Positions 40,083 through 49,208 of a stretch of 64,000 nucleotides of DNA are shown here, one piece after another. The stretch's first letter is position 1, and the number at the start of each line of letters is the position of its first letter. Source of the stretch: Mycobacterium sp. DL592 (GTDB lineage Bacteria > Actinomycetota > Actinomycetes > Mycobacteriales > Mycobacteriaceae); the NCBI RefSeq assembly GCF_011694515.1, contig NZ_CP050192.1, forward strand, positions 1,017,650-1,081,649, in the 5' to 3' direction. The position numbers and the translations under genes are program-made. The notes under the pieces are model-generated. The model was given only the letters and a program-made list of their open reading frames with translations, searched no databases and was not told where the DNA came from.

Positions 40083-41140
40083 GCTTTGTCCGCCTCGAAT
40101 CGACCCCACTTGTTTTTCACGGTCCCCCACGGATCGGCGTAGACGCCGGGCTTTCGGTGATACGGCGACTGGCGTTTGAGGTACTCGTGGGCCAGTGGCG
40201 CGGCCAGCCGGAACAGCGGCCGCTTCCAGCCGGTCTTGTCGGCGGTCTCCTTGAGGATGTCCGGCCACGAGTGGTGCTGGAAGCCGAGCAGCTCCTGGGA
40301 TCTGCTGGAGTCCATCCAGTCGGTGGCGAACCAGCCGTCGTCGTCGTCCGGATTTCCCTTGCGGCCCTTGGCGGTTGCCCCCACCAGGCCCATCGCCGCG
40401 GTGATGGCCGCCGACACCTCGCCTTGAACCAGGCGGTGGGTGTCGTCACCACCGATGAGCAGGGTCTGCCCGGTGGCGTCGGCGGTGGTGGCTGCGGCGA
40501 AGGCGTGCGCGACGTCGCGGACGTCGACGGTCTGCAGCCGTCCGTCGATGGGCAGCAGCCCTTCGAAATACAACATGTCCGGGCTCATCCCGAGGTCGAA
40601 CTCGGTGGTCATGACGCCACCCAGACGCAGGATCACCCAGTCCAGCGCCGAGCCGCGCACCAGTTGCTCGGCCTCCACCTTGTGGCCGCCGTAGATGTCG
40701 AACGGCCGGACCGGGGTGTCGGCGGTAAGCACTTCGCTGATGTGGTGCGGGTTGCGCGGGCCGTAGACGGCGATTGACGACGCCTGCACGAATCGCGGCG
40801 GTTTGGGCTCGGCGGCAGCGGCGTTGACCAGAGTGCCGGTCGCCTCGACGTTGACCCTGCGGGCCAGCGCGGGGTTGCTGTAGCAGACCGGCGGGATCAC
40901 CGCGGCGAGGTGGATCACCGACGCCGGTGCCACACTGCTCATCAGCGTGCCGACCGCTTTCGGGTCGGTCAGGTCGGCCCAGCGCACGGTGACGCCGGTG
41001 GGCAGGGCCGCGGCCGCCTTGCGGTTGGCCGGGGTGTCGAGGTCGGTGGCTACCACGTGGCGGGCGGCGGCGGCCAGGTGCTTGACCGTGGCGCTTCCGA
41101 CCAGCCCGAAAGCACCGGTGACCAGCACAGCGTCGGACAT
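40079..41140 (-). CDS. Extended SDR / NAD-dependent epimerase-dehydratase family protein
   Basis: 353 residues. The Rossmann motif VTGAFGLVGSATVKHL, then DLDTP (NAD-type acidic residue), HLAAVIPP, SSIAVYGPR and YGGHKVEAE (Tyr/Lys pair) place it in the extended SDRs, related to 3-beta-hydroxysteroid dehydrogenases and sugar epimerases. First gene of a two-gene operon with the classical SDR. A KstR-type palindrome lies 16 bases upstream of its start, pointing to sterol catabolism. Confidence 0.87.
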   Translation of the reverse strand: MSDAVLVTGAFGLVGSATVKHLAAAARHVVATDLDTPANRKAAAALPTGVTVRWADLTDPKAVGTLMSSVAPASVIHLAAVIPPVCYSNPALARRVNVEATGTLVNAAAAEPKPPRFVQASSIAVYGPRNPHHISEVLTADTPVRPFDIYGGHKVEAEQLVRGSALDWVILRLGGVMTTEFDLGMSPDMLYFEGLLPIDGRLQTVDVRDVAHAFAAATTADATGQTLLIGGDDTHRLVQGEVSAAITAAMGLVGATAKGRKGNPDDDDGWFATDWMDSSRSQELLGFQHHSWPDILKETADKTGWKRPLFRLAAPLAHEYLKRQSPYHRKPGVYADPWGTVKNKWGRFEADKA

Positions 41141-41155
41141 CGAACTCCCCTCACC

Positions 41156-41169
41156 TGGAACGTGTTCTA
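41156..41169. promoter_or_regulatory. KstR-type operator upstream of the SDR operon
   Basis: TGGAACGTGTTCTA fits the KstR consensus TnnAACnnGTTnnA with perfect AAC/GTT cores. It lies 16-29 bases before the start at 41140, in the gap to the 41192 gene. KstR represses cholesterol-catabolism genes in actinobacteria until a steroid-CoA ligand binds. Confidence 0.65.
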
Positions 41170-41191
41170 GTGGACCGTACCCGCACGGCTC

Positions 41192-41716
41192 CTACGGAGT
41201 GGAGCGCAGGTGCACGCTGAGCAACCAGGCCAGGATTGGCGCCTCGAATTCGACGTCCCCGGACCACAGCTGCCTGCGGATGCGGGCGGGCCGGACGTCG
41301 TCGATCTGCCAGCGCCGGCCGATCAGGTCCGGCAGTGCGCCGGGTGCGGGGGAGAGCGCGTCGGTGCGTACCGGTTCCGGTTCGAACTCGACGGCGAACC
41401 GGGCGATGCCCTGGCTGGAGGCCGGCAACTGGGTGCCCAGGGTCGCGGCCCACTGGCTGCCGTATCCGAGGAACTGGCTGATCTCGGCGATCGCGAGAGT
41501 GACGGAGTGGGTGGCCCCGCGGCGGGCTCGGCGGCAGGCGAATTCCACTGCCGCCGGGGATATTTCGAGTGCGATGATGGCGCAGTCGTCGGCGACCCGG
41601 ACGACCAGGACGGTGGCCTCGGGGCGCCCGACATCGAGCATCTCACCGAAGAACCGGCCGGGTTCGGTGAGCGCGAGCACCTCGTCGTCAGACGCCAGCG
41701 TCCTGTTCGCGGTCAT
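41192..41716 (-). CDS. Conserved hypothetical protein
   Basis: 174 residues from ATG 41716; a GTG at 41722 overlapping the upstream stop is an alternative. The body has alternating strands and helices (ATVLVVRVADDCAIIALEIS, EFACRRARRGATHSVTLAIAEISQFLGYGS) and ends WLLSVHLRSTP. No signal peptide, transmembrane helix or known motif is visible. Translational coupling to the acyltransferase gene upstream suggests a related lipid role, as inference only. Confidence 0.65.
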   Translation of the reverse strand: MTANRTLASDDEVLALTEPGRFFGEMLDVGRPEATVLVVRVADDCAIIALEISPAAVEFACRRARRGATHSVTLAIAEISQFLGYGSQWAATLGTQLPASSQGIARFAVEFEPEPVRTDALSPAPGALPDLIGRRWQIDDVRPARIRRQLWSGDVEFEAPILAWLLSVHLRSTP

Positions 41717-41718
41717 GG

Positions 41719-42579
41719 TCACGCCCTCGCGGCGATCTCGGGCATGACCGCTGAGCGCCAGGCTGCCGGGTTGAGGTTGCGGTAGGGGTCGCGGCGGCGA
41801 ATGTCCTGCAGGTCGCGCAGATCGGCTTCCAGCTGCGACTGGACGCGCTCTTTGACCTGCTGGGTCCAGTCGTCGGCGCTGACACCGGCCGGCGCGACGG
41901 TGTCGATCGGGGCACTGAATCGCAGGTACAGCCGCTGCGGGCGGGGGACCAGCGTCGGCCCGATGCCGCGGACGAGGGGCATCGCCATGTCGTCGCGGCC
42001 GCTGAGTCTTTTGCCGAGCCAGCCACTGGCCTTGCCCCACAAGCTGTCTCGTTCGATGAGGGCGGTGTAGACGTCGTCGCCGCCGACGAGGGCGGTGGTC
42101 ACGATCGGGTACCCGTGTTTGATCGCGACGCGGGCGAACCCGGCCCGGTTCTCCCACCGCAGCTTGTATTCCTCGCCCTTGAACTTGGAGATCTCCCGGC
42201 CGCCGCCGGGGAAGACCAGGATCGGTTCGTTGGCTTCCATCAGCGCCGAGGCCGTCTCGGGTGAGCCGACGACGCCGCCGAAGGCGTCCATCATGTGCCG
42301 CTGAGGGCCGCCGATCTTGCCGAACTGGCGGTCGGCGAGCGGGCGAACCCGCGTGCCGACTGCCTTGCGCACGAAGTAGGGGATGAACACGATCTCGAAG
42401 GCGGACATCGCGGTGTGGTTGCCGACCAGCAGGACACGACCGTCGGCCGGCAGGGTGTCCAGGCCCTCGACGTACGGTCGGTACAGGTCCACCAGTGGCT
42501 GTGCGTTGTCGGCGCCGGTTTTCAGCACGAGTCGCCACGCTGCTCTCTGCAATTCGTCCCCGCGCGACACCGCGACCAC
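41719..42579 (-). CDS. PlsC-like lysophospholipid acyltransferase family protein
   Basis: 286 residues, GTG start. Acyltransferase motifs are visible: LLVGNHTAMSAFEIVF (motif I, normally HxxxxD, here HTAMSAFE with Glu), then GGPQRHMMDAFGGVVGS, and VFPGGGREISKFKGEEYKL (motif III-like). Mycobacterial paralogues of this diacylglycerol/phosphate acyltransferase-like type are common; acceptor and chain length are unknown. A candidate operator lies about 50 bases upstream. Confidence 0.85.
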   Translation of the reverse strand: MVAVSRGDELQRAAWRLVLKTGADNAQPLVDLYRPYVEGLDTLPADGRVLLVGNHTAMSAFEIVFIPYFVRKAVGTRVRPLADRQFGKIGGPQRHMMDAFGGVVGSPETASALMEANEPILVFPGGGREISKFKGEEYKLRWENRAGFARVAIKHGYPIVTTALVGGDDVYTALIERDSLWGKASGWLGKRLSGRDDMAMPLVRGIGPTLVPRPQRLYLRFSAPIDTVAPAGVSADDWTQQVKERVQSQLEADLRDLQDIRRRDPYRNLNPAAWRSAVMPEIAARA

Positions 42580-42625
42580 CTCTCTGGTTCGTTGCGGCCT
42601 GATAGCCGCCGCCTACATTGACTGT

Positions 42626-42652
42626 ACTGACCATTTTGGTCGTTTGGTCAGT
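42626..42652. promoter_or_regulatory. Inverted-repeat operator upstream of the acyltransferase gene
   Basis: ACTGACCA (42626-42633) and TGGTCAGT (42645-42652) form perfect 8-bp arms around an 11-base spacer. An internal GACCA-TTT-TGGTC palindrome is nested in the left half. Located in the 153-base gap between the acyltransferase start (42579) and the 3-beta-HSD stop (42733), it looks like a TetR-type operator for the leftward pair. Confidence 0.5.
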
Positions 42653-42732
42653 AGGTGCACCAGATCACATCATCGCCTCATCGAGACACGGCAGAGCACC
42701 GGCAAAGCCGTTCTGCTGCCGTGGGCTGAAGA

Positions 42733-43830
42733 CTAGGCGTTGACGGGCAGCTTGCCGGCGTTCTTCATCTGGTCGAACAGCTCGGTGTAGTACGGCAGGC
42801 AATGCTGCAGCGCCTGCTCGGTGGTGTACAGCGGTCGGTAGCCCAGATCGCGGCGGGCCTTCTCGATGCTGAAGTAATTGTCGAGGTAAATCCGTTCCAC
42901 CGCAAGGGGTTCCAGCGGAGGCTGGGGCAGGCCGAACTTGAAGTGCAGCCACTGCCATCCGGTCATGACCGCGTGCACGAAACGTCCGGAGATCCGGAAG
43001 GTCGGGTAGCGCTCGCCGCAGGCTTCCACGACCGGGCGGGAGAACTCGAACATGTTGATCGGCTCGCCGTCATTGACGAAGTACGCCTGCCCGGGCGCGC
43101 TGCCGCCGGGCACCAAATGCTCTGCGGCCAGGATGAAGCCGTGCACCAGGTTGTGGATGTAGGAGTTGTCGAGCTTGACGTCCTTGCCGCCGACCAGCAC
43201 CTTGACGTGGCCGGCCAGCACCCGCTGGAACAGCATCCGGAACATGGTCTGATCACCGCGGCCCCAGATGCCGCTGGGCCGGATCGAACAGGTCAGTAGC
43301 CCGTCGACCCCGTTGGCGCCGAGCACGAACTTCTCTGCCGTCACCTTGGTCTCGGTGTAGAGGTCGTTGAACCGCGTTGTGTAGGGCAGGTTTTCGTCAC
43401 CGTTGGCGATGCGCTGGCCGCCCATCACCACACTGTTGGAGGCGGTGTAGACGAAGCGCTGGACGCCCGCGGCCTGCGCGGCGTGCACGAGGTTCTTGGT
43501 GCCGCCCACGTTGACGTCGAAACTGCGCTTGCGGTACTCCTCGGTGACCGAGCCGCCGCCCATCAGGTCGATGATCGCCGCGGTGTGAAAGATCGTGTCC
43601 ACTCCGGCAACCGCCGCCGCGACGGTCTCGGTGTCGCAGATGTCGCCTTGGAGAATCTCGAGCCGCTCGTGCGGCTCCAGCGCGGACGGCGCCCGGTCGA
43701 ATGCCCGGACGTGATGGCCCCGGTCAAGTAGCTCGCGGACCAGGTTGGCTCCGACGAATCCGGCACCGCCGGTCACCAGAACGCGGCCCAGCTCGGTTGT
43801 CAGCGTGGCATCACCCATGCCGGGGAGCAT
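42733..43830 (-). CDS. 3-beta-hydroxysteroid dehydrogenase (Rv1106c-like)
   Basis: 365 residues from ATG 43830; M5 (43818) is an alternative start. Extended SDR with TGGAGFVGANLVREL, DRAPSALEPHERLEILQGDI, TASNSVVMGG and catalytic YTETKVTAEKFVLG, plus the family segment SIRPSGIWGRGDQTMF. Close match in order and sequence to Rv1106c, which oxidises cholesterol and related 3-beta-hydroxysteroids to the 3-keto-4-ene form. A KstR-type box lies 4 bases upstream of the first ATG. Confidence 0.93.
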   Translation of the reverse strand: MLPGMGDATLTTELGRVLVTGGAGFVGANLVRELLDRGHHVRAFDRAPSALEPHERLEILQGDICDTETVAAAVAGVDTIFHTAAIIDLMGGGSVTEEYRKRSFDVNVGGTKNLVHAAQAAGVQRFVYTASNSVVMGGQRIANGDENLPYTTRFNDLYTETKVTAEKFVLGANGVDGLLTCSIRPSGIWGRGDQTMFRMLFQRVLAGHVKVLVGGKDVKLDNSYIHNLVHGFILAAEHLVPGGSAPGQAYFVNDGEPINMFEFSRPVVEACGERYPTFRISGRFVHAVMTGWQWLHFKFGLPQPPLEPLAVERIYLDNYFSIEKARRDLGYRPLYTTEQALQHCLPYYTELFDQMKNAGKLPVNA

Positions 43831-43833
43831 AAC

Positions 43834-43847
43834 TGAAACACGTTCTA
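43834..43847. promoter_or_regulatory. KstR-type operator upstream of the 3-beta-HSD gene
   Basis: TGAAACACGTTCTA matches TnnAACnnGTTnnA exactly at the conserved positions. It lies directly before ATG 43830, in the 51-base gap between the 3-beta-HSD start and the xseB stop. Binding there would block transcription of the dehydrogenase. Confidence 0.68.
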
Positions 43848-43881
43848 GTTAGCCAGCGCCCCAGGTCAGGGCAGCCCGCGA

Positions 43882-44106
43882 TCAGCCGTCGGTGACCTCT
43901 TTTGACCCCAGCGCATCCTCGATGCGCTGACGTGCCCCGGCTAAGTGCTCTTCACAGCGTCGTGCCAGCTGTTCACCGCGTTCCCACAGCTTCAGCGACG
44001 CATCGAGATCCAGCCCGCCCTGCTCGAGCGTCCTGACCACCTCGATGAGCTCATCGCGGCACTCCTCGTAGCCGAGCGCACTAATGGGCTTCGTTTCAGA
44101 ACTCAT
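43882..44106 (-). CDS. xseB: Exodeoxyribonuclease VII small subunit
   Basis: 74 residues, ATGA overlap with xseA. The small helical subunit shows [20 protein letters not shown] and [19 protein letters not shown], the typical XseB coiled coil that wraps the large subunit. With XseA it degrades single-stranded DNA in both directions. Third gene of the operon (lipid-droplet protein, xseA, xseB). Confidence 0.95.
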   Translation of the reverse strand: MSSETKPISALGYEECRDELIEVVRTLEQGGLDLDASLKLWERGEQLARRCEEHLAGARQRIEDALGSKEVTDG

Positions 44107-45329
44107 GCGGCTCCATCCGTCGGGCCGGTACTGGTGGCGCCCACCGCGCCGTCGGAAACCCGGATACGCAGCCGTGTTCCGGCCGGCGCGTCGGCCGTCG
44201 TGCGCAGGATGGCACCCGATGCGTCCTGCACGAGGGCGTAGCCACGCGCCAGCGTCGCCGCCGGCCCCAGCGTCGCCAGCCGCGCGCTCAGGTGGCCGAC
44301 CCGGTCGGACTCGGCGGCCACCAGGCGGTTGATGTCACGGCGCACCGCCGCGCGGGCCCGGTCGATCTCCTCGCCACGCTGGGTCAGCCCGCGCAGCGGG
44401 TCGGCCAGCACCGGCCGGCTGCGCAGCTGCGCCACCGTGCGCTGTTCGCGGCCCACCCAGCTGCGCAGCGCCTGTGCGCTGCGCTGCCGCAGCTCGCGGA
44501 CCAGGGCAGATTCCGCCACCGCGTCGGGCACCACCCGCTTGGCGGCATCGGTCGGGGTGGCCGCGCGCAGGTCGGCGACCAGGTCGCACAGTGGGTTGTC
44601 TGGCTCGTGGCCGATCGCGCTGACCACCGGGGTGGTGCAGGCGGCGATGGCCCGGCACAGGGTTTCGTCGGAGAACGGCAGCAGCTCTTCGACGCCGCCG
44701 CCACCGCGGGCGATCACGATGACGTCGACGTCGGGGTGCGCATCGAGTTCCCGCAGCGCTTCCACGATCTGGGCCACCGCATTGGTGCCCTGCACCGCGG
44801 TGTTGCGGATCTCGAAGCGCACCGCCGGCCAGCGCGCGGCGGCCACGGTGGTGACGTCGTGTTCGGCGGCGCTGGCGCGCCCGGTGATCAGCCCGATGGT
44901 CGACGGCAGGAACGGCAGCGGGCGCTTGAGCCGCGGGTCGAACAACCCCTCGGCCTCCAGCAGGCGCCGCAGCCGCTCGATCCGCGCCAGCAGCTCGCCG
45001 ACGCCGACCGCGCGAATTGCGCTGACCCGCAATGAGAACGAGCCGCGAACGGTGTAGAAGCTGGGTCTGCCGAGCACGACGACCTGGGTGCCTTCGGTGA
45101 GCTTCACCGGCGCACTGGCCACCAGATCGCGCGGGCAGGTGACATCGAGCGACATGTTGGCCGCCGGATCGCGCAGCACCATGTAGGCCGTCGAGCTGCG
45201 CACGTTGATCTGGGTCAGTTGGCCCTCGACCCACACGGTGCCGAGCTTGTCGATCCAGGCCGCGACCCGGGTGGCGACAGCGCGAACCGGAAACGGGTTC
45301 TCCGCTGAGCTGCCCTGATCGCTGGTCAC
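44103..45329 (-). CDS. xseA: Exodeoxyribonuclease VII large subunit
   Basis: 408 residues from GTG 45329, which overlaps the upstream stop (GTGA). The N-terminal OB fold ([23 protein letters not shown]) precedes the catalytic domain with [34 protein letters not shown] and [20 protein letters not shown]. The C-terminal coiled coil ends near [13 protein letters not shown] frame extending to 45674 reads antisense-like sequence and is not used. Acts with XseB on single-stranded DNA in repair. Confidence 0.96.
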   Translation of the reverse strand: MTSDQGSSAENPFPVRAVATRVAAWIDKLGTVWVEGQLTQINVRSSTAYMVLRDPAANMSLDVTCPRDLVASAPVKLTEGTQVVVLGRPSFYTVRGSFSLRVSAIRAVGVGELLARIERLRRLLEAEGLFDPRLKRPLPFLPSTIGLITGRASAAEHDVTTVAAARWPAVRFEIRNTAVQGTNAVAQIVEALRELDAHPDVDVIVIARGGGGVEELLPFSDETLCRAIAACTTPVVSAIGHEPDNPLCDLVADLRAATPTDAAKRVVPDAVAESALVRELRQRSAQALRSWVGREQRTVAQLRSRPVLADPLRGLTQRGEEIDRARAAVRRDINRLVAAESDRVGHLSARLATLGPAATLARGYALVQDASGAILRTTADAPAGTRLRIRVSDGAVGATSTGPTDGAA

Positions 45330-45895
45330 TTGGCTGTCGCGCGGGTGATCCTGTTGGCCAGCAGCGTCTGGAACGGCGCACGGGACTTGGAGGCTTCCTC
45401 GTAGGCCAGCAGCGCCTCGAGGTCGGCCACCGACAGCGACTGCAGCCGCGCGCGCAGCTGGGCCAGCGTCAGCGATTCGTAGTCGAGCTCCGTGGCGATC
45501 GCCGGGGCCTCGGCGGCTTTCTTCTTGGCGGTGGTTTTGGTGACCGATTCCTGACTCTTGGCCTCGACCCCGTCGGCCACCGAGTACAGCGCGAATCGGC
45601 CCTCGGTGAGGCGTTCGCCGTCCACCGGCGCCCCGTCGTCGTCGGCCGGGAGATCCTCGTCGAACGTCGCCCACTCGGGCTGCTCATCCTTGGGCGGGAA
45701 GATGCTCTCGAGTGCAGAGTCACCCTTGATTACCAGGTCAGCCACGTCTTGCTGCACCTTCATCACCAGCTGCGCGACGGTGCTCACCATCGTCATCGGG
45801 TACATCAGGATGGTCTGGGGCAGCTTGCGGGTCTCCTCGATGGCGGTCACGGCCGCCCCTACCAGCAGACGGACCCCGTACGGTGCTGTTGCCAT
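45326..45895 (-). CDS. Lipid droplet-associated protein (Rv1109c-like)
   Basis: 189 residues from ATG 45895 ([15 protein letters not shown], as in mycobacterial orthologues); the upstream start at 45958 is not conserved. A hydrophobic/amphipathic N-terminal segment (about 1-60, [22 protein letters not shown]) is followed by a Ser/Lys/Ala-rich linker and a C-terminal SAP-like helical part ([25 protein letters not shown]). Database names call it lipid droplet-associated; the role is not established. First gene of the xseA-xseB operon and divergent from ispH. Confidence 0.85.
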   Translation of the reverse strand: MATAPYGVRLLVGAAVTAIEETRKLPQTILMYPMTMVSTVAQLVMKVQQDVADLVIKGDSALESIFPPKDEQPEWATFDEDLPADDDGAPVDGERLTEGRFALYSVADGVEAKSQESVTKTTAKKKAAEAPAIATELDYESLTLAQLRARLQSLSVADLEALLAYEEASKSRAPFQTLLANRITRATAK

Positions 45896-45936
45896 GTGCG
45901 ACAGCCTACGGCTGGCCCGTGCGGCGCGCGGGAACG

Positions 45937-45942
45937 TACCCT
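45937..45942 (+). promoter_or_regulatory. -10 box of ispH, leaderless type
   Basis: TACCCT ends 6 bases before ATG 45949, and no Shine-Dalgarno precedes the start. Confidence 0.45.
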
Positions 45943-45948
45943 GAAACC

Positions 45949-46986
45949 ATGCCGCCAACAGTCAACATGGGGATTCCTGGTGCTTCGAGCACGGCTGGAG
46001 GCCGCGCGTTCGGAGGGCAGGAGCGAAGCGACTCGGGAAACGGCGGAGCTAAGCGGGTGCTGCTGGCCGAGCCGCGCGGTTACTGCGCCGGCGTGGACCG
46101 CGCGGTGGAAACCGTGGAGCGGGCCCTGGAGAAGCACGGCGCACCGGTCTACGTGCGCCACGAGATCGTCCACAACAAGCACGTGGTGGAGACGCTGGCC
46201 AAGGCCGGCGCCATCTTCGTCGACGACAACGACGAGGTGCCCGAGGGGTCGATCGTGGTGTTCTCCGCCCACGGCGTCGCCCCGACAGTCCACGAAACCG
46301 CCGCCGCTCGCAATCTGCAGGTCATCGATGCCACCTGCCCGCTGGTCACCAAGGTGCACAACGAGGCCAAACGCTTCGCCCGTGACGACTACGACATCCT
46401 GCTCATCGGCCACGAAGGCCACGAAGAGGTCGTCGGCACCGCCGGGGAGGCGCCCGACCACGTGCAGGTCGTCGACAACCCGGACGCGGTCGACAACGTC
46501 ACTGTGCGCGACCCGAACAAGGTGATCTGGCTGTCCCAGACCACGCTGAGCGTCGACGAGACGATGGAGACGGTGTCTCGGCTGCGGGAGAAGTTCCCCA
46601 CGCTGCAGGACCCGCCCAGCGACGACATCTGCTACGCCACCCAGAACCGCCAGGGTGCGGTCAAGGCGATGGCCCCCGAGTGTGATCTGGTGATCGTTGT
46701 CGGCTCGCGGAACTCGTCGAACTCGGTGCGGCTGGTCGAGGTCGCCCTGGGCGCCGGGGCCTCGGCGTCATATCTGGTGGACTACGCCGAGGACATCGAC
46801 CCGGCCTGGCTCGAGGGCGTCACCACCGTGGGCGTCACGTCCGGTGCGTCGGTACCCGAGGTGCTGGTGCGCGGCGTGCTGGAGCGGCTGGCCGAATTCG
46901 GTTACGGCACAGTGCAATCAGTGACGACCGCCAACGAGACGCTGGTGTTCGCGCTGCCGCGGGAGATCCGCCCGGCCCGGTCCTGA
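45949..46986 (+). CDS. ispH: 4-hydroxy-3-methylbut-2-enyl diphosphate reductase
   Basis: 345 residues from ATG 45949 ([13 protein letters not shown] matches mycobacterial LytB2). The last MEP-pathway enzyme reduces HMBPP to IPP and DMAPP with a [4Fe-4S] cluster. The three cluster cysteines are in [24 protein letters not shown] and [11 protein letters not shown]; the active-site EEVVGTAGE and [13 protein letters not shown] are present. It supplies C5 units to prenyl synthases such as that at 8249. Confidence 0.96.
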   Translation: MPPTVNMGIPGASSTAGGRAFGGQERSDSGNGGAKRVLLAEPRGYCAGVDRAVETVERALEKHGAPVYVRHEIVHNKHVVETLAKAGAIFVDDNDEVPEGSIVVFSAHGVAPTVHETAAARNLQVIDATCPLVTKVHNEAKRFARDDYDILLIGHEGHEEVVGTAGEAPDHVQVVDNPDAVDNVTVRDPNKVIWLSQTTLSVDETMETVSRLREKFPTLQDPPSDDICYATQNRQGAVKAMAPECDLVIVVGSRNSSNSVRLVEVALGAGASASYLVDYAEDIDPAWLEGVTTVGVTSGASVPEVLVRGVLERLAEFGYGTVQSVTTANETLVFALPREIRPARS

Positions 46987-46990
46987 CCGG

Positions 46991-48052
46991 CTAGCGGTCG
47001 TCGCCGGTATCCCGGTAGCGCACCCGAGAGACCGGATGGTGCGAGCTGTCCCCGGTGGGAACCCCCGGTGCCGGACGCCGCCGCGGCGGCTCATACGGCG
47101 GGTACGGCTCGTAGGGGCGGTACGGCTCATACGGCGGGTAGGGCTCATGGCGGCCCTCGCGGCGCGGCGGGGCGCTGTACGGGTCGCGGCGCTCACGAGG
47201 TTCCCGGGGCTCACGGGGTTCACGGGGTTCCCTGCGGCGCGGCGGCGGCATGTGCGGGTCGACGTCGCGCGGCGGACGGGGCCGGCGCCGTGGCGCCTCG
47301 GCCGCGGGGTCGAGGTCGGCGGGACGCCGCCGGGTGCTCTGGCGGCGAGGCCGCTCCTGCGGCACCTCGGTGATGTCCTCCAGCGGGGGACGGGCATGTC
47401 GTGAGCGGGTCGGGGCGGGCCGTTGGGTGGTCCGGCCCGATCGAGGCCGCCGCTCGGCGGCTGCCGGCCGGTCGATGCTGTGCTTGCGCGCGGGCTTGTC
47501 CTCGGTGGCCTCCGGCGCCGAGGCCCCGAACAAGGAGCTGACCTTGGTCGCCAGGCCCGCGAACCTGCTGGGCGTCGCGGCGACGTCGCCGGCGGGGGCG
47601 GCGGCAACGGCCGATTTGCCTGCCATCCCGAAGTACCAGCGGGCCATCCCGATCAGCAGCACACCGGCCGAGGTGAACAGCATCAGCGGGAACCGTTCGA
47701 TCAGCGGATAGCCGCAGTTGATCAGGGTGTCCTTCAGGCTGGTGAAGGAGGCGCCGTGGAACAGGAAGTAGGCGCCGGGCACCGCGACGAACAGCAGCAG
47801 CGGCGGCTGGATGACGGCGGTGAAGATGCCGGACTGCCGCACCGCGAGCACCGCGGCCACACAGCCCAGCGCGTACAGGGCCGCGAACATGCCGCTGAGT
47901 TCCTTGTTGCCGGAACCGGCGTCGATCGCGAACCCAATTGTGGTGGCGGTCACAGCAATAAGAACAGCTGCCCACCACGGCACACCGGGCAGATTCGGGT
48001 GGGCGGAGCGATTTTCGGCCGCCACTGACGACCGGGTCCGCTGTGCTGACAC
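46991..48052 (-). CDS. DUF6542-type membrane protein with charged repeat tail (Rv1111c-like)
   Basis: 353 residues from GTG 48052 (MSAQRTRSSVAAENRS, as in orthologues); a frame from 48211 runs into the ychF promoter. Four transmembrane helices lie in about 20-135 (VPWWAAVLIAVTATTIGFAI, FTAVIQPPLLLFVAVPG). The rest is a long cytoplasmic low-complexity tail: Arg/Pro-rich, then REPREPREPRE repeats and YPPYEPYRPYEPYPPYEPP repeats. Function unknown. Divergent from ychF by 82 bases. Confidence 0.83.
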   Translation of the reverse strand: MSAQRTRSSVAAENRSAHPNLPGVPWWAAVLIAVTATTIGFAIDAGSGNKELSGMFAALYALGCVAAVLAVRQSGIFTAVIQPPLLLFVAVPGAYFLFHGASFTSLKDTLINCGYPLIERFPLMLFTSAGVLLIGMARWYFGMAGKSAVAAAPAGDVAATPSRFAGLATKVSSLFGASAPEATEDKPARKHSIDRPAAAERRPRSGRTTQRPAPTRSRHARPPLEDITEVPQERPRRQSTRRRPADLDPAAEAPRRRPRPPRDVDPHMPPPRRREPREPREPREPRERRDPYSAPPRREGRHEPYPPYEPYRPYEPYPPYEPPRRRPAPGVPTGDSSHHPVSRVRYRDTGDDR

Positions 48053-48134
48053 ACGTAGACCGTACCGGTTTGAGGTGAATGTGGGCCGTCGGCGGCGCCG
48101 GGTTGCGTCGTACCTCTCGTAGACTGTGCTCTCT

Positions 48135-49208
48135 GTGAGCCTCAGCCTGGGAATCGTCGGTCTGCCCAACGTCGGTAAATCGACCCTCTTCAATGCGTTG
48201 ACCCGCAACAACGTGCTGGCGGCGAACTACCCGTTTGCCACGATCGAGCCGAACGAGGGCGTCGTCCCGCTGCCGGACCCGAGGCTGGACAAGCTCGCCG
48301 AGATCTTCGGCTCCGAGCGGATCCTGCCGGCGCCGGTGACGTTCGTCGACATCGCCGGAATCGTGAAGGGGGCCTCCGAAGGTGCGGGGCTGGGGAACAA
48401 GTTCCTGGCCAACATCCGTGAGTGCGACGCCATCTGTCAGGTGGTGCGGGTGTTCGCAGACGACGACGTGGTGCACGTCGACGGCAAGGTGGACCCGAAG
48501 TCCGATATCGAGGTCATCGAGACCGAGCTGATCCTGGCCGACCTGCAGACGCTGGAGAAGGCGGTGCCGCGGCTGGAGAAGGAAGCCCGCAACAACAAGG
48601 ACCGCAAGGCGGTGCACGAGGCGGCGGTGGCAGCCCAGGAGCTGCTCAACGGCGGGACGACGTTGTTCGCCAGCGGCAAGGACTGGTCGCTGCTGCGCGA
48701 GCTGAACCTGATGACGATCAAGCCGTTCCTGTATGTGTTCAACGCCGACGAGGCGGTGCTCACCGACGAGGCCCGGATCGCCGAGCTGCGCGCGCTGGTG
48801 GCTCCGGCCGACGCGGTGTTCCTGGATGCCAAGATCGAGGCCGAGCTCCAGGAGCTCGACGACGAGTCCGCGGCCGAGCTGCTGGAGTCGATCGGGCAGA
48901 CCGAGCGCGGCCTCGATGCGTTGGCGCGGGCCGGTTTTCACACCCTGAACCTGCAGACCTATCTGACGGCCGGGCCCAAAGAGGCGCGCGCGTGGACGAT
49001 TCACCGTGGTGACACCGCACCGAAGGCGGCCGGGGTGATCCACACCGACTTCGAGAAGGGCTTCATCAAGGCCGAGATCGTGTCGTTCACCGATCTCGTC
49101 GACGCCGGCTCGATGGCCGCGGCCAAGGCTGCGGGCAAGGTGCGGATGGAAGGCAAGGACTACGTCATGGCCGACGGCGACGTGGTCGAGTTCCGGTTCA
49201 ATGTCTGA
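48135..49208 (+). CDS. ychF: Redox-regulated ATPase YchF (Obg-like)
   Basis: 357 residues from GTG 48135 (MSLSLGIVGLPNVG); a start at 48126 is three codons longer. The G domain has the P-loop GIVGLPNVGKSTLFN, FVDIAGIVKGASEGAGLGNKF and the NxxE-type FLYVFNADEAVL motif in place of NKxD, which explains the ATP preference of the family. C-terminal TGS domain: FEKGFIKAEIVSF, GKDYVMADGDVVEFRFNV. It binds ribosomes and influences stress responses. A TAGACT box lies 9 bases upstream. Confidence 0.96.
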   Translation: MSLSLGIVGLPNVGKSTLFNALTRNNVLAANYPFATIEPNEGVVPLPDPRLDKLAEIFGSERILPAPVTFVDIAGIVKGASEGAGLGNKFLANIRECDAICQVVRVFADDDVVHVDGKVDPKSDIEVIETELILADLQTLEKAVPRLEKEARNNKDRKAVHEAAVAAQELLNGGTTLFASGKDWSLLRELNLMTIKPFLYVFNADEAVLTDEARIAELRALVAPADAVFLDAKIEAELQELDDESAAELLESIGQTERGLDALARAGFHTLNLQTYLTAGPKEARAWTIHRGDTAPKAAGVIHTDFEKGFIKAEIVSFTDLVDAGSMAAAKAAGKVRMEGKDYVMADGDVVEFRFNV

